38,893 nt of DNA, taken from positions 64,015-102,907 of the forward strand of contig JANYDC010000027.1 of the NCBI GenBank assembly GCA_025359965.1, given 5' to 3'. The notes under the pieces were generated by a model. The model ran no database searches. It was not told the DNA's origin and saw only the letters and a program-made list of their open reading frames with translations. Made by a program: the position numbers and the translations under genes. This document shows, piece by piece, positions 1 to 8,842 of the stretch. Position 1 is the first letter of the stretch, and each line of letters starts with the position of its first letter. Source of the stretch: Pedosphaera sp. Lineage in GTDB: Bacteria; Verrucomicrobiota; Verrucomicrobiia; Limisphaerales; SXQI01.

Positions 1-1
1 C

Positions 2-607
2 AACTTTGTCAAAGGCTCGAACGTCGTTCAACAAGTCCTCGATGGAGCACTGTTCCATACTTCCAGCCTCTTCACTGTGGATCAATTGCTGACCACCGAC
101 AAAGTGGCGTTCCAAGAAAAACTTCTGGCAAATATGCGTAATAATGTTGAGCAGAAGAAGCTCGGCATTGTGATTGAACAAGCTGAAATACGCATCATTC
201 CCCCGCGCCAAGTTAAGCCCGCCTTCGACTTGGCTTTCGGCGCAGATATCGAGCGACGTAAAGCCCTTGAGGACGCGCGCTCATATGCAGGCCGCATACT
301 GAGCACCGCCTCCGGCGAGGCCAATAGCATCACCAACGCCGCGCGGACTGATTTCACCCGACTGGTCCAGGCAGTAGCGGCCGAGGCCCGCTATTTTCAG
401 GATCAACTGCCCTACTACAAAGCCGATCCCGGGCTATTTGCCGCCAGATTGCAAACAGAAATGCTGGGAAGGGCCATGACCAATGTCCAAGACAAGTGGA
501 TTTCGCCGCAGTCCAAAGATGGAAAACAGAGGGAATTGCGTATACAGTTAAGCCGTGAACCGAAAGTGCCAACGGTGCCGGGTCAGGATTCCAATGTGAG
601 CAAGTAA
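2..607 (+). CDS. SPFH/band-7 (HflK-like) protein, 5' end outside window
   Basis: The reading frame is open from base 2, so the gene begins upstream; an internal GTG at 77 is not the real start. The visible part looks like the second half of an HflK/HflC-type membrane protein. A segment ending in PPRQVKPAFDLAF matches the end of an SPFH domain. It is followed by an Ala/Glu/Arg-rich helix (ARSYAGRILSTASGEAN) like the coiled-coil stalk of HflK, and then a region resembling the conserved C-terminal helix of HflK (LQTEMLGRAMTNV). HflK/HflC proteins form cages around membrane proteases such as FtsH. It is the first visible gene of a same-strand run, 28 nt before the metal ATPase. The family call is fairly safe; HflK versus HflC or another SPFH subfamily cannot be decided without the N-terminus. 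Confidence 0.75.
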   Translation, partial: NFVKGSNVVQQVLDGALFHTSSLFTVDQLLTTDKVAFQEKLLANMRNNVEQKKLGIVIEQAEIRIIPPRQVKPAFDLAFGADIERRKALEDARSYAGRILSTASGEANSITNAARTDFTRLVQAVAAEARYFQDQLPYYKADPGLFAARLQTEMLGRAMTNVQDKWISPQSKDGKQRELRIQLSREPKVPTVPGQDSNVSK

Positions 608-635
608 GACGAACTGAACAATCCATTATCTTCGT

Positions 636-2672
636 ATGCAAGTTACTTCCCTTCTCAGTTCGCACGAACACAAACATGATCACGATCATGACCATCATCA
701 TCACGACCATGATCATGATCACGATGACTGCCCGTCCTGCGGGCACGACCACGAGCACACCCCTATCCGCCGCAACCAGATCATTGCCGGCCTGATCTTC
801 ATTATTAACGCCTTCGTGGTGGATTGGGCTCTCGACCACGCCTCGATGGTCTCGCATTTTAGCGCCATGATCGGGGCCACCATCCTCGGCTACCCCATCA
901 TTTGGACTTCAATCAAAGACATCCGCAAAGGAACGCTTACGATCAACGAGCTGGTCGGCATCGCGGTGCTCGCAACCTTTGCCTCCGGTGATTACAAAAC
1001 AGCCGGGTTGGTCGCCTTCTTTATGTTGCTTGGTGAAACTATTGAAACCAGCACCGCGGCCGGGGCCCGCGCATCCATCGAATCACTGATCAAGCTAACT
1101 CCCACCAAAGCCCGGCGTATTATAGGCGAAACAGAAGAAGAAGTTGCCGCACGCGAACTGTCTATCGGAGATGTCATTCGTGTCCGTCCCGGCGACAACG
1201 TCGCAGCTGATGGCGTAATTCTCTCGGGACAGGGATCCATCAACCAGGCCAACATCACCGGTGAATCCCTCCCTGTTGACAAAAAAATCGGGGATGAGGT
1301 TTTCGCGGGCACCATCAATCTTACAGGTGTTTTGGAAATTCGGGTGAATCGGGCTGGAACAGACACCACCTTGGGACGCGTACGGGAACTCATTCTCGCA
1401 GCGGAGAAAACCAAACTCCCCATCATGCGCATCGTGGACCAATACATGGTCTACTACACACCCCTTGTTCTCGTTATGGGTGCCCTGGTTTGGGCTTTTT
1501 CCCGCGATCTCGACCGAGTTATCGCCGTGTTGGTGGTGGCCTGCCCCTGCGCGTTCATTCTGGCAACACCGACCGCGATGGTGGCGGCCCTCTCCGCAGC
1601 AGCCCGTCTGGGCATACTCATCAAGAATGTGGGCGATATTGAAGCGGCAGCACGCATCAATGCTTTCGTCTTCGACAAAACAGGCACTCTTACCACAGGA
1701 AAACTCGCTGTAAGCCGATTGGCTCCAATGGAGGGCACAACCCCAGCCGAGCTCCTTCTGATCGCCGCTTCTGCTGAAAAATATTCCAACCATCCTACCG
1801 CCAAAGCACTGGCTGAACTTGCGTCCGAAGCCGGAGTCGCGCTCCCCGAACCACAAGACTTTGCCGAAACGGCCGGACGTGGGATTAAAGCTCGAGTCAA
1901 CGGCGCAAGTATTCTGGTCGGTCGGGCAGCATGGCTAAAAGACAATGGAGTGGCTGCGGATGTGAATCAGAACGTTGACCTCAACGAAACCGAGGGGTTC
2001 AGCCTTATTTACATCGCTCGTGAAGGTCAATATCTCGGCTGGATAGGCTTGCGCGACCAAACCCGGAGCGAGGCCAAAGAGGCCTTGCAGGAACTTGCGT
2101 CCATCGGAGTTCGCCGAATTGCCATGGTATCGGGCGACCGCCAACCCGTCGCCGCCCGGGTGGCTCGCGAAATTGGTTGCGAAGAAGTCGTCGCTGAATG
2201 CCTTCCCCAGAACAAGGTCGAATTCGTGCGCGCTATGAAAGCCCGTGGGTATCGAACCGCGGTCGTGGGGGATGGCGTCAACGATGCTCCCGCCCTCGCC
2301 GCTGGCGACATCGGAATTGCCATGGGTGCGGCCGGCAGTGAAGTGGCCATCCACAGCGCGACCATCGCCCTGATGAACAACGATTTGCGCCGTTTGCCTT
2401 TCTTAATTCGCCTTTCGCGAAGCACTCGCACGGTCATCAACCAGAATTTTCTTTTCGGCGTGTTTTTCATCATCGGCGGCCTTGCCTTGGCTGCTTTTGG
2501 CTATGTGAATCCTATCGTTGCCGCGATCATGCACAATCTGGGGTCGCTTATCGTGGTTTTCAATAGTGCCCGTCTTGTGCGTCACGGTGAGGAACTGGAA
2601 CCCTTCCTGCCAGGAGCTGAAAATTCGAAGGACGCTCACCCGCCGGCCAAGATGGTTGCCCAACCAGCCTAG
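636..2672 (+). CDS. P1B-type heavy-metal translocating ATPase with His-rich N-terminus
   Basis: Predicted membrane pump that exports or distributes a transition metal by ATP hydrolysis. Family hallmarks are present in order: the actuator-domain TGES near residue 208, the metal-binding CPC in the sixth-helix region near 304, the phosphorylated Asp in DKTGTLT near 347, the NHP of the nucleotide domain near 384, and GDGVNDAP near 545. There is no CxxC HMA domain; residues about 10-45 form a His/Asp-rich tail containing one CPSC. The last helix reads HNLGSLIVVFNSARL, which lacks the obvious Asp of ZntA-like pumps. Zn, Cd, Mn or Cu therefore cannot be separated from sequence alone. Length (678 aa) is normal. 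It lies 28 nt after the SPFH gene and 18 nt before an ABC ATPase, so co-transcription is likely. Confidence 0.93.
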   Translation: MQVTSLLSSHEHKHDHDHDHHHHDHDHDHDDCPSCGHDHEHTPIRRNQIIAGLIFIINAFVVDWALDHASMVSHFSAMIGATILGYPIIWTSIKDIRKGTLTINELVGIAVLATFASGDYKTAGLVAFFMLLGETIETSTAAGARASIESLIKLTPTKARRIIGETEEEVAARELSIGDVIRVRPGDNVAADGVILSGQGSINQANITGESLPVDKKIGDEVFAGTINLTGVLEIRVNRAGTDTTLGRVRELILAAEKTKLPIMRIVDQYMVYYTPLVLVMGALVWAFSRDLDRVIAVLVVACPCAFILATPTAMVAALSAAARLGILIKNVGDIEAAARINAFVFDKTGTLTTGKLAVSRLAPMEGTTPAELLLIAASAEKYSNHPTAKALAELASEAGVALPEPQDFAETAGRGIKARVNGASILVGRAAWLKDNGVAADVNQNVDLNETEGFSLIYIAREGQYLGWIGLRDQTRSEAKEALQELASIGVRRIAMVSGDRQPVAARVAREIGCEEVVAECLPQNKVEFVRAMKARGYRTAVVGDGVNDAPALAAGDIGIAMGAAGSEVAIHSATIALMNNDLRRLPFLIRLSRSTRTVINQNFLFGVFFIIGGLALAAFGYVNPIVAAIMHNLGSLIVVFNSARLVRHGEELEPFLPGAENSKDAHPPAKMVAQPA

Positions 2673-2690
2673 ACCATTTTTGCAATCTCC

Positions 2691-3878
2691 ATGAGCGCAT
2701 CAACCCCCACCCACGAGAACGTCATAGTTGTCCGAGGTCTCACCAAGGTCTTCAAAGATTTCTGGGGGCGTCCCAAGGCACGCGCGGTTGACAGTGTAGA
2801 TTTCGAAGTGCGGCGAGGCGAGGTGTTTGGTCTGCTCGGGCCCAACGGCTCGGGCAAATCGACCACCGTCAAAATGCTCCTTGGCCTGCTCTTCCCTACC
2901 AAGGGGCATATCGAAGTCTTCGGCCGCTCCCCTAGGCATGTGGCAACCAAAGCCAAGATCGGCTACTTACCTGAAGAATCCTATCTTTACAAGTATCTGG
3001 ACTCGACGGAGACCCTGGATTTTTTCGGCAATTTATTTTCCATCCCGGGCAAGGAACGCTCCCAACGAACCGAGCAACTCATCGAGATGGTTGGCCTAAG
3101 CCAGGCACGCCGCCGACAAGTGGGTGAATTCTCAAAAGGCATGCAGCGCCGCATCGGCCTTGCCCAAGCTTTGGTGAACGATCCGGATCTAGTCATCCTT
3201 GATGAACCCACCGCTGGGTTGGATCCCATTGGCTGCCGCGAAGTAAAGGATCTGATTCTGGCCCTCGCCAAACGTGGAAAGACTGTCATTTTGAGCAGCC
3301 ATCTGCTTTCCGACGTAGAGGATGTCTGCGACCGCGTGGTGATTTATTATGGCGGGAAAATTCAAGCCCTCGGCACTCTCCAGGAGTTGCTCGCCACACC
3401 GGATGCCATGCGCATCACGACGCCCATACTTTCCCGGCCAACCATGACTCGCGTGCTGGAGGCCATCCGCGCGGATGTCGCCGACGACAAAATCAGAATC
3501 GATACGCCCACTCAGAACCTGGAGGCCTATTTCCTCAATGTGGTAAAACGAGCCCGTGAAAACGAGGCTCAGACCAGTGGAGCAACGTCAGGAAACCGCG
3601 TTGCGGCTTATCTGCGCGGCGATGCTGACCAAATCTCCCCGGCTACAGACCGGGTATTGGATCGTTTAACTTCTGCCGCGGTCGTCCCGCCGTTCGAACC
3701 CACGACGATCGCCGCACCAGCAACTTCGGCCATCGACCAAGCAAAGCTCGCCTCTTTATCAACCGCCGAGACCCCCAGCCAGACAACGACAGTTCAACCA
3801 ACTCCGGCCACCAAAGCGGCATCACTTTCCGAAGCCAACGAAAAGCTGTCAGGGCTGCTGGGCGGGTCCAAGAAATAG
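2691..3878 (+). CDS. ABC transporter ATP-binding protein
   Basis: Cytoplasmic ATPase of an ABC-2-type exporter or membrane-remodelling transporter. Walker A (GPNGSGKST) lies near residue 50, the signature (SKGMQRRIGL) near 148, Walker B (LVILDEPTAGLD) near 167, and the H-loop is in SSHLLSDVEDVCDR. The order matches the CcmA/NatA-like ABC-2 group. After the normal ~300-residue protein there is a Thr/Ala/Pro-rich tail of about 90 residues with no recognisable domain, ending in a short Leu/Gly-rich helix. The permease gene starts 3 nt downstream, so the two almost certainly form one transporter. The substrate is unknown; similar pairs export gliding factors, lipids or antibiotics. Confidence 0.93.
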   Translation: MSASTPTHENVIVVRGLTKVFKDFWGRPKARAVDSVDFEVRRGEVFGLLGPNGSGKSTTVKMLLGLLFPTKGHIEVFGRSPRHVATKAKIGYLPEESYLYKYLDSTETLDFFGNLFSIPGKERSQRTEQLIEMVGLSQARRRQVGEFSKGMQRRIGLAQALVNDPDLVILDEPTAGLDPIGCREVKDLILALAKRGKTVILSSHLLSDVEDVCDRVVIYYGGKIQALGTLQELLATPDAMRITTPILSRPTMTRVLEAIRADVADDKIRIDTPTQNLEAYFLNVVKRARENEAQTSGATSGNRVAAYLRGDADQISPATDRVLDRLTSAAVVPPFEPTTIAAPATSAIDQAKLASLSTAETPSQTTTVQPTPATKAASLSEANEKLSGLLGGSKK

Positions 3879-3881
3879 CCC

Positions 3882-5267
3882 GTGATGCACAAGATACTTG
3901 CCATTTGCGCATTAACCATACGGGCAGCGGTTCGCTACCGCCTGCTAGCTGTCGTCTCTGTACTTTTAATGGCCGGGGTGGTGGGGCTTCCTTTGGTCAT
4001 CCGCGATGATGGAACCGCGCGCGGCTTCGCACAGATCGTCCTCGCATACACCCTTAGCGTCACTACTGGTCTGCTTGGGTTCGTCACTCTTTGGATGGCT
4101 TGCGGCACGTTGGCTCGTGAAATTAGTGAAGCACAAATCCAGATGGTGGCCGTGAAACCGATTTCACGCTGGCAAATCTGGATCGGCAAATGGCTCGGTT
4201 TGATGACCATCAATGCAGCGCTGCTTACATTGGCTGGAGTCGCCATTTTTTTCCTGATGAATTATCGGGCCAACCATCTGCCCGCTGATCAACAGGCAAT
4301 CCTGAAAAACGAGGTTCTCGTGGCTCGCGCATCCATTAAGGAACCCATTCCCGATTACAAGGCGGATGCCATGCGATATTTGCAGGATCGCTATAAACAA
4401 TCCCCGCCACCTCCGGGCACCGATTTGAAAGCCGTGGAAAAAATGGCTATCGAGCGCATCAAGTCCGAATACCAAATTGTGGCTCCAGGCTACATGCGGC
4501 AATGGAACATTGACCTGGGGCTTGCCCGTCATTTTCTTGGGGATCAGCCTTTGTTTATCCGCACCAAATTTAACGTGGCCGAAACCAATGCCTCAGGGAA
4601 TTACCTGGGCCTTTGGGAAATTGGTCCGGCAGATTCACCCAACCCTTATCGTGAAAGAATGAATCTTTCCGACAACACTTTCCATGAGTTCGTCATTCCC
4701 CCAAAACTGTTTGATGACAAAGGCATGCTGACCATTCGCTTCATCAACCGAAATGACACCGCTGTGCTATTCACGTTGGAGGAGGGATTGGAAGTGCTCT
4801 ACAAGGATGGCGGTTTTGGCCTCAATTTTGCGCGTGGCATTGGCATCCTGTTTTGTTGGCTCGCTTTCCTTGCCGCCCTGGGTTTGGCCGCCTCAAGCAT
4901 GCTCAGTTTTCCTGTTGCCGCTTTCGTCACTTTGGGGGTGCTTTTCGTAGCATTCTCTTCCGGGACTCTCAAACAAGTTGTCGAGGAGGGGGGGATTTCC
5001 GGAGTGAATCATGACACCGGAGTCATTGATCAGCCAGTAACCATCGACCGACTCTCTGTGCCCATCGCCAAGACTTTTGTGGGCATTATCGATACCGTAA
5101 AGGACTTCTCACCTGTCGACTCTCTCTCCAGCGGGCGCAGCATCAGCTGGGGGGAGCTTGGCCGCGCGATCTTCCAGATTGTGCTCATCATGGGAGGATT
5201 AATGAGCGCGGTGGGCATTTATTGTTTTAGCAGGCGCGAGTTAGCCGGCACACAGTCAACCTCCTGA
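3882..5267 (+). CDS. ABC-2 type permease
   Basis: Integral membrane partner of the preceding ATPase. Hydrophobic segments are visible near residues 18-40, 48-72 and 105-125, and a second group near 310-390 and 430-450. Between them lies a soluble, probably periplasmic, domain of about 180 residues, an arrangement seen in large ABC-2 permeases. GTG at 3882 is immediately followed by an in-frame ATG at 3885, so either codon may start translation. The stop is separated by one base from the next start, which argues for translational coupling with the 507-aa protein. Substrate unknown. Confidence 0.85.
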   Translation: MMHKILAICALTIRAAVRYRLLAVVSVLLMAGVVGLPLVIRDDGTARGFAQIVLAYTLSVTTGLLGFVTLWMACGTLAREISEAQIQMVAVKPISRWQIWIGKWLGLMTINAALLTLAGVAIFFLMNYRANHLPADQQAILKNEVLVARASIKEPIPDYKADAMRYLQDRYKQSPPPPGTDLKAVEKMAIERIKSEYQIVAPGYMRQWNIDLGLARHFLGDQPLFIRTKFNVAETNASGNYLGLWEIGPADSPNPYRERMNLSDNTFHEFVIPPKLFDDKGMLTIRFINRNDTAVLFTLEEGLEVLYKDGGFGLNFARGIGILFCWLAFLAALGLAASSMLSFPVAAFVTLGVLFVAFSSGTLKQVVEEGGISGVNHDTGVIDQPVTIDRLSVPIAKTFVGIIDTVKDFSPVDSLSSGRSISWGELGRAIFQIVLIMGGLMSAVGIYCFSRRELAGTQSTS

Positions 5268-5268
5268 C

Positions 5269-6792
5269 ATGAACCTGCTGACTGGAAAATTTTACAAACC
5301 ACTGCTTCTGCTTCTGGCCATTTGCCTCGTGGTGGCCTCGGCTTTCACCCAGCGCAGCCTCAATCATCAGCGCGATGAACTCGGTCTCACCCGGGTGACG
5401 CCCTTGGAAAACGCCCCGCCCATTCTCGCCTTCACGACCGTGGCTCTTGGCGGTTTCCGTGGCATTATCGCCAACGCACTTTGGATTCGCGTCTCAGAAA
5501 TGCAGGAGCAGGATCGTTACTTCGAAATGTTCCAGCTCGCCGATTGGATCACCAAACTGCAACCCCATTTCACGGCCGTGTGGATTCATTTGGCCTGGAA
5601 CATGGCCTACAACATTTCCATTAAATTCAACCAGCCCCATGACCGATGGATCTGGGTGAAGCGCGGCTTCGAGCTCCTTCGTGATGATGCCATCCGATAC
5701 AACCCCCAGGAACCCCTCCTCTACCGAGAGCTAGGGTGGATCTTCCAGCACAAAATTGGTGCTTACCTCGATGACGCCCACGATGACTACAAGCAGTACT
5801 GGGCGGCGGAAATGAACACGGTGCTAAACACCAAGCGCCCCAATTTTGAGGAATTGATCCACCCCTCCACTCCCGAGGCCGAACAAAGATCCAAGTTGTT
5901 GAAGGAAAAATTCAAGATGGATCCGGTCTTCATGCAAAAGATTGACAAGGAATATGGACCGCTGGAATGGAGACTACCCGAATCGCATGCCATCTATTGG
6001 GGCGCGTTGGGCCTCGAAAAAACCTCCAAGGATGCACGCAAACAGGAGGACTACATTACACTGCGTCGTCTGATTTTCCAGAGCTTGCAGATGGCTTTTC
6101 ATCGCGGGAGGCTGATTTATCCTAAGGCAGGCGACCTCGGATTCACCTATGCGCCGAACTTGGAAATTGTCAAACAAGCCAGCGATTCCTACGAAGAGAT
6201 GGCGCGTTTGGAAGGGGACAAGAACGAACACATTCTAACCGGCCACCGCAATTTTCTCGGTACCGCAGTCTATTTCCTCTACACACACAACCGAATCTCC
6301 GCCGCAAAGCATTGGTTCGATTACATGAAGGAGAAATACCCGACCTACTTCAAACCAAACCTTGAGCTTGACGAGTATGCACTCGGGCGTGTCGCGGAAG
6401 ATATAGGTGAAACCGACCCGAACCGAGTGAAAGCCATCCTCGAAGGAATGCTGGAAACATCCTTGATTAACTTGGCCACCGGTGAGGATGACCAAGCTAC
6501 CGGCTACGAACTCTTTGCGCGAAAAATATGGAACCGCTACCACGAATCGATCGGTTCAGCCAGCCAGAAACGCGTGGGACTTCCGCCCATCAATGAAATC
6601 AAGAGACTCGTTCTGGAACGAATGATTCAACCTGAATTCGGCCTGGACCCTGTGATTCTCGCCCAACTCCGCACCCGGTTGAATCTTAGCACAACGTCCA
6701 CCACCAATGTGCCTGTTGTATTGCCAGGTTTGGATGTTGACGCAGCGCGAACCAATGCGGCCGCCAAACCTTCCGCTCCTGTGGAGAAGTAA
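5269..6792 (+). CDS. Membrane-anchored helical (TPR-like) protein of unknown function
   Basis: One N-terminal hydrophobic segment (about residues 10-27, LLLLLAICLVVASAFTQ) is followed by a large soluble part rich in Trp, Tyr and helical stretches. Spacing of aromatic residues (for example WIHLAWNMAYN and LYRELGWIFQHKIG) suggests TPR-like helical hairpins, but no repeat is clear enough to assign. The C-terminal ~40 residues are a low-complexity Thr/Ala/Pro tail. The start lies one base after the permease stop, so it is probably a dedicated accessory of this ABC transporter. I do not recognise a named family. It ends two bases from the convergent rsmI stop. Confidence 0.8.
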   Translation: MNLLTGKFYKPLLLLLAICLVVASAFTQRSLNHQRDELGLTRVTPLENAPPILAFTTVALGGFRGIIANALWIRVSEMQEQDRYFEMFQLADWITKLQPHFTAVWIHLAWNMAYNISIKFNQPHDRWIWVKRGFELLRDDAIRYNPQEPLLYRELGWIFQHKIGAYLDDAHDDYKQYWAAEMNTVLNTKRPNFEELIHPSTPEAEQRSKLLKEKFKMDPVFMQKIDKEYGPLEWRLPESHAIYWGALGLEKTSKDARKQEDYITLRRLIFQSLQMAFHRGRLIYPKAGDLGFTYAPNLEIVKQASDSYEEMARLEGDKNEHILTGHRNFLGTAVYFLYTHNRISAAKHWFDYMKEKYPTYFKPNLELDEYALGRVAEDIGETDPNRVKAILEGMLETSLINLATGEDDQATGYELFARKIWNRYHESIGSASQKRVGLPPINEIKRLVLERMIQPEFGLDPVILAQLRTRLNLSTTSTTNVPVVLPGLDVDAARTNAAAKPSAPVEK

Positions 6793-6794
6793 CT

Positions 6795-7547
6795 TTAGAC
6801 TTGAGGGGCAGGCTCCTCCGCTTCGTCTCCATAGTAAGTTTCGGGCTCATCCTCAGCTCCATGGATCAGCACAACGAATTCGCCCTTGATAGAACGTTTG
6901 ACGAGCAATGCTTCCAACTCTGCGGCGGTGCCACGGAGATACTCCTCAAATTTCTTGGTGAGTTCGCGGGCCAGCACCACCTTTCTGGTGGGAGCCAAAA
7001 GACTCATCTCCGTTAATAGTTTCTCAATCCGGTAAGGGGACTCATAAAGAACCACCGTCTCCGCGAGCCTCAGAAGCAGCCCCAATCGTTTCATTCGCTG
7101 ACCGGATTTTGAGGGAAGAAATCCTGCAAAATAAAAGCCACCGGCAGGCAACCCGCTTGCCGTTAAACCCGCCACTAAAGCGCATGCTCCGGGAACGGAC
7201 TCCACCCGAAGCCCGTTCTCGATGGCTGCCCGCACCACTCTCTCTCCCGGATCGCTAATGCCAGGCGAACCGGCGTCCGTGACCAAGGCAACCTTCTGGC
7301 CGCTTTTGAGCCGATCAATGATTTCCTCGCTGCGTTTGGCTTCGTTAAAACGAAAGTAGCTGATCATCGGCTTCTGAATACCCAAATGTTTTAACAACTG
7401 ACCGCTGTGCCGGGTATCCTCCGCCGCCACCACATCGCATTCACGCAAAGTGCGCACAGCGCGAAGCGTGATGTCTTCGAGATTGCCAATCGGAGTGGCG
7501 ACCAGATAAAGGGTTCCGGGCTGAAGCGGTGGGGCTGACTGCGTCAT
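6795..7547 (-). CDS. rsmI: 16S rRNA 2'-O-ribose C1402 methyltransferase RsmI
   Basis: SAM-dependent enzyme that adds the 2'-O-methyl group to C1402 of 16S rRNA in the ribosomal decoding centre. The tetrapyrrole-methylase fold is plain: LYLVATPIGNLEDITLRA near residues 12-29, AEDTRHSGQLL near 41, VTDAGSPGISDPG near 89-101 and VLYESPYRIEKLL near 170. Then comes the ARELTKKFEEYLRG segment typical of RsmI. Length (250 aa) is slightly below the E. coli protein. It is a single gene on the minus strand, convergent with the ABC accessory gene. The companion base methyltransferase gene, rsmH, is also in this window at 27450..28517. Confidence 0.96.
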   Translation of the reverse strand: MTQSAPPLQPGTLYLVATPIGNLEDITLRAVRTLRECDVVAAEDTRHSGQLLKHLGIQKPMISYFRFNEAKRSEEIIDRLKSGQKVALVTDAGSPGISDPGERVVRAAIENGLRVESVPGACALVAGLTASGLPAGGFYFAGFLPSKSGQRMKRLGLLLRLAETVVLYESPYRIEKLLTEMSLLAPTRKVVLARELTKKFEEYLRGTAAELEALLVKRSIKGEFVVLIHGAEDEPETYYGDEAEEPAPQV

Positions 7548-7659
7548 AAAAATACGTTAAGTGCTCGTCTCAAAATGGAAAGGACTCTGTGATGAATTCG
7601 AGATTGGAGCGAATCCATTCACCAGAAACAACTTGCATTAGACGCAGAGTCTGGCAGGT

Positions 7660-7691
7660 TTGACATCAGCCCAGTATCCCATTGGTACAAT
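7660..7691 (+). promoter_or_regulatory. Candidate sigma-70-like promoter
   Basis: TTGACA at 7660-7665 and TACAAT at 7686-7691 lie about 40 bp before the start of the small secreted protein. The 20-bp spacer is longer than the usual 17, so this is only a candidate. Confidence 0.3.
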
Positions 7692-7730
7692 TTATTCTGG
7701 GCGAAACAGTCCCCTACCGACAGGCCCAAT

Positions 7731-8051
7731 ATGAAAAAAGTACTCTCCATGCTCGCCTTGGCTGGCATCCTTTCCTTCACTGCTTCAGCTGAAGACAAAG
7801 CTGTGACCATCATGGGTGAAGGCCAATGCGCCAAATGCTCCCTCAAAGTTGCCGATTCCTGCCAGAACGCAATTGTGACTGAGAAAGACGGCAAAAAAGT
7901 GACCTACTTTCTCGTCCAGAACGACGTCAGCAAGTCTTTCCACAAGAAAGTTTGCTCCTCCAAGGAACACGTCAAAGCCACTGGAACCGTCAAGGAAGTC
8001 GACGGCAAAATGGAATTCACCCCAACCAAGTTGGAAGTGGTCGAGAAGTAA
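7731..8051 (+). CDS. Small secreted protein with a CxxC motif
   Basis: A 106-aa protein with a clean signal peptide (MKKVLSMLALAGILSFTASA, cleavage expected before EDK). The mature part begins with an EGQCAKCSLKVADSCQNAI-like motif: two Cys in CxxC spacing, a third ten residues on, and a fourth in KKVCSSKEH. The layout resembles small periplasmic metal- or haem-pocket proteins of unknown function common in Planctomycetes and Bacteroidetes (DUF6370-like in flavour, but I cannot confirm that family). It is monocistronic: a possible promoter lies upstream and a strong terminator hairpin 18 bp after the stop. Metal binding or redox activity is inference from the Cys pattern alone. Confidence 0.82.
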   Translation: MKKVLSMLALAGILSFTASAEDKAVTIMGEGQCAKCSLKVADSCQNAIVTEKDGKKVTYFLVQNDVSKSFHKKVCSSKEHVKATGTVKEVDGKMEFTPTKLEVVEK

Positions 8052-8069
8052 TTCCTGATCCAACAAAGC

Positions 8070-8113
8070 GGGCTGGAAAATGCTTTGGAAGCATCTCCAG
8101 CCCGTTTCTTTTT
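8070..8113 (+). terminator. Rho-independent terminator
   Basis: GGGCTGG at 8070-8076 pairs with CCAGCCC at 8097-8103. An inner stem ATGCT/AGCAT sits around a TTGGA loop, and a T-rich run (GTTTCTTTTT) follows. It lies 18 bp after the CxxC protein stop and faces the convergent small basic-protein gene. Confidence 0.8.
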
Positions 8114-8148
8114 GGCGGCTGACCCTGAGGCCATTCGCCTTCCACGCC

Positions 8149-8247
8149 CTAGGCCTTGGCCTTCTTGGCGGGAACCGCTTCTTTTTTGCGCTTGAGTTGA
8201 GCCACGCGGCGGCGACGTTTCTGAACTTTATTGAGCTGTTGTCCCAT
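8149..8247 (-). CDS. 32-aa highly basic small protein
   Basis: On the minus strand, ATG at 8247-8245 opens a 32-codon frame ending in TAG at 8151-8149. The product begins MGQQLNKVQKRRRRVAQL and continues with KRKKEA and a Lys/Ala tail; nearly half of its residues are Lys or Arg. Such composition is typical of nucleic-acid-binding or ribosome-associated peptides (compare the tiny bacterial bL36/THX-type proteins). The frame is tightly packed between a terminator and the next gene, with no other explanation for the space. It is too short for usual gene callers. I am fairly confident it is translated, since the basic pattern and the clean start and stop are unlikely by chance. I cannot name it. 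Confidence 0.7.
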   Translation of the reverse strand: MGQQLNKVQKRRRRVAQLKRKKEAVPAKKAKA

Positions 8248-8296
8248 AAAAACTTTACAATGCTGGTCTGTTCCGTTTCGTTAACGAATTGACACT

Positions 8297-8842
8297 ATGA
8301 GCCTGTCTCGCCGCCACTTCAACCAAATTTTCCTGCCCGTGTGGGTAACCTGTCTTTCCCTGCTCCTTTTTGCGGGCTGCAAAACCGCCGAGCAAAAGAA
8401 AAAGGACAAAGAAGCAACCGAGATCAGTGTCTATCTGGAGGCGACAACCGCCGCAAGTGACAAAGTCCGCGTGGTTCAGGTTGGAAGAAACTACCCCGCT
8501 AAAATAGTCGTAATCCCTGATGCAGTGATTGACACTCGGGATTTGGCCGCCGCCTCGGTGGTGCAAGTGGACGAAGTCGAAGGTTTTGGCATTATGCTCC
8601 AGTTCGATAAACATGGCACACTAATGCTGGACAACATTACCTCCGAGTCAAAAGGACTGCGACTGGTCTTTCTTGCCCGTTATGACTTGGAGGTGCGCTG
8701 GCTCGCAGCCCCGCGCCTTACCAAGCGTATAGCCAATGGGAAGATAGTCTTTACCCCTGATTGTAACCGCGAAGAGGCGGATCGAATCGTACGTGGCCTG
8801 GCCAATCAAATCAAGGAGATGGGAAAACCGTTTGTATTCTAA
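8297..8842 (+). CDS. Predicted lipoprotein, possibly with a SecD-P1-like domain
   Basis: A 181-aa protein with an N-terminal signal and lipobox LLLFAGC near residues 23-29, so probably a lipid-anchored envelope protein. The mature part starts with a Lys/Glu-rich linker and a compact alpha/beta region. Its end (APRLTKRIANGKIVFTPDCN followed by EEADRIVRGLANQI) is reminiscent of the P1 head subdomain of SecD, where a strand-turn-strand is followed by a helix starting EEA. This is a resemblance only. The next gene overlaps it or starts just inside it, so the two are co-expressed. Confidence 0.75.
   Translation: MSLSRRHFNQIFLPVWVTCLSLLLFAGCKTAEQKKKDKEATEISVYLEATTAASDKVRVVQVGRNYPAKIVVIPDAVIDTRDLAAASVVQVDEVEGFGIMLQFDKHGTLMLDNITSESKGLRLVFLARYDLEVRWLAAPRLTKRIANGKIVFTPDCNREEADRIVRGLANQIKEMGKPFVF

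Noticed and set aside
660..735. CRISPR-like short tandem repeats near the start of the metal ATPase
   Set aside because: The repetition is codon repetition of His and Asp inside a coding region; there are no spacers.
1095..1856. A 253-codon frame antisense to the P-type ATPase
   Set aside because: The sense strand has every P1B ATPase motif; the antisense product shows no family features.
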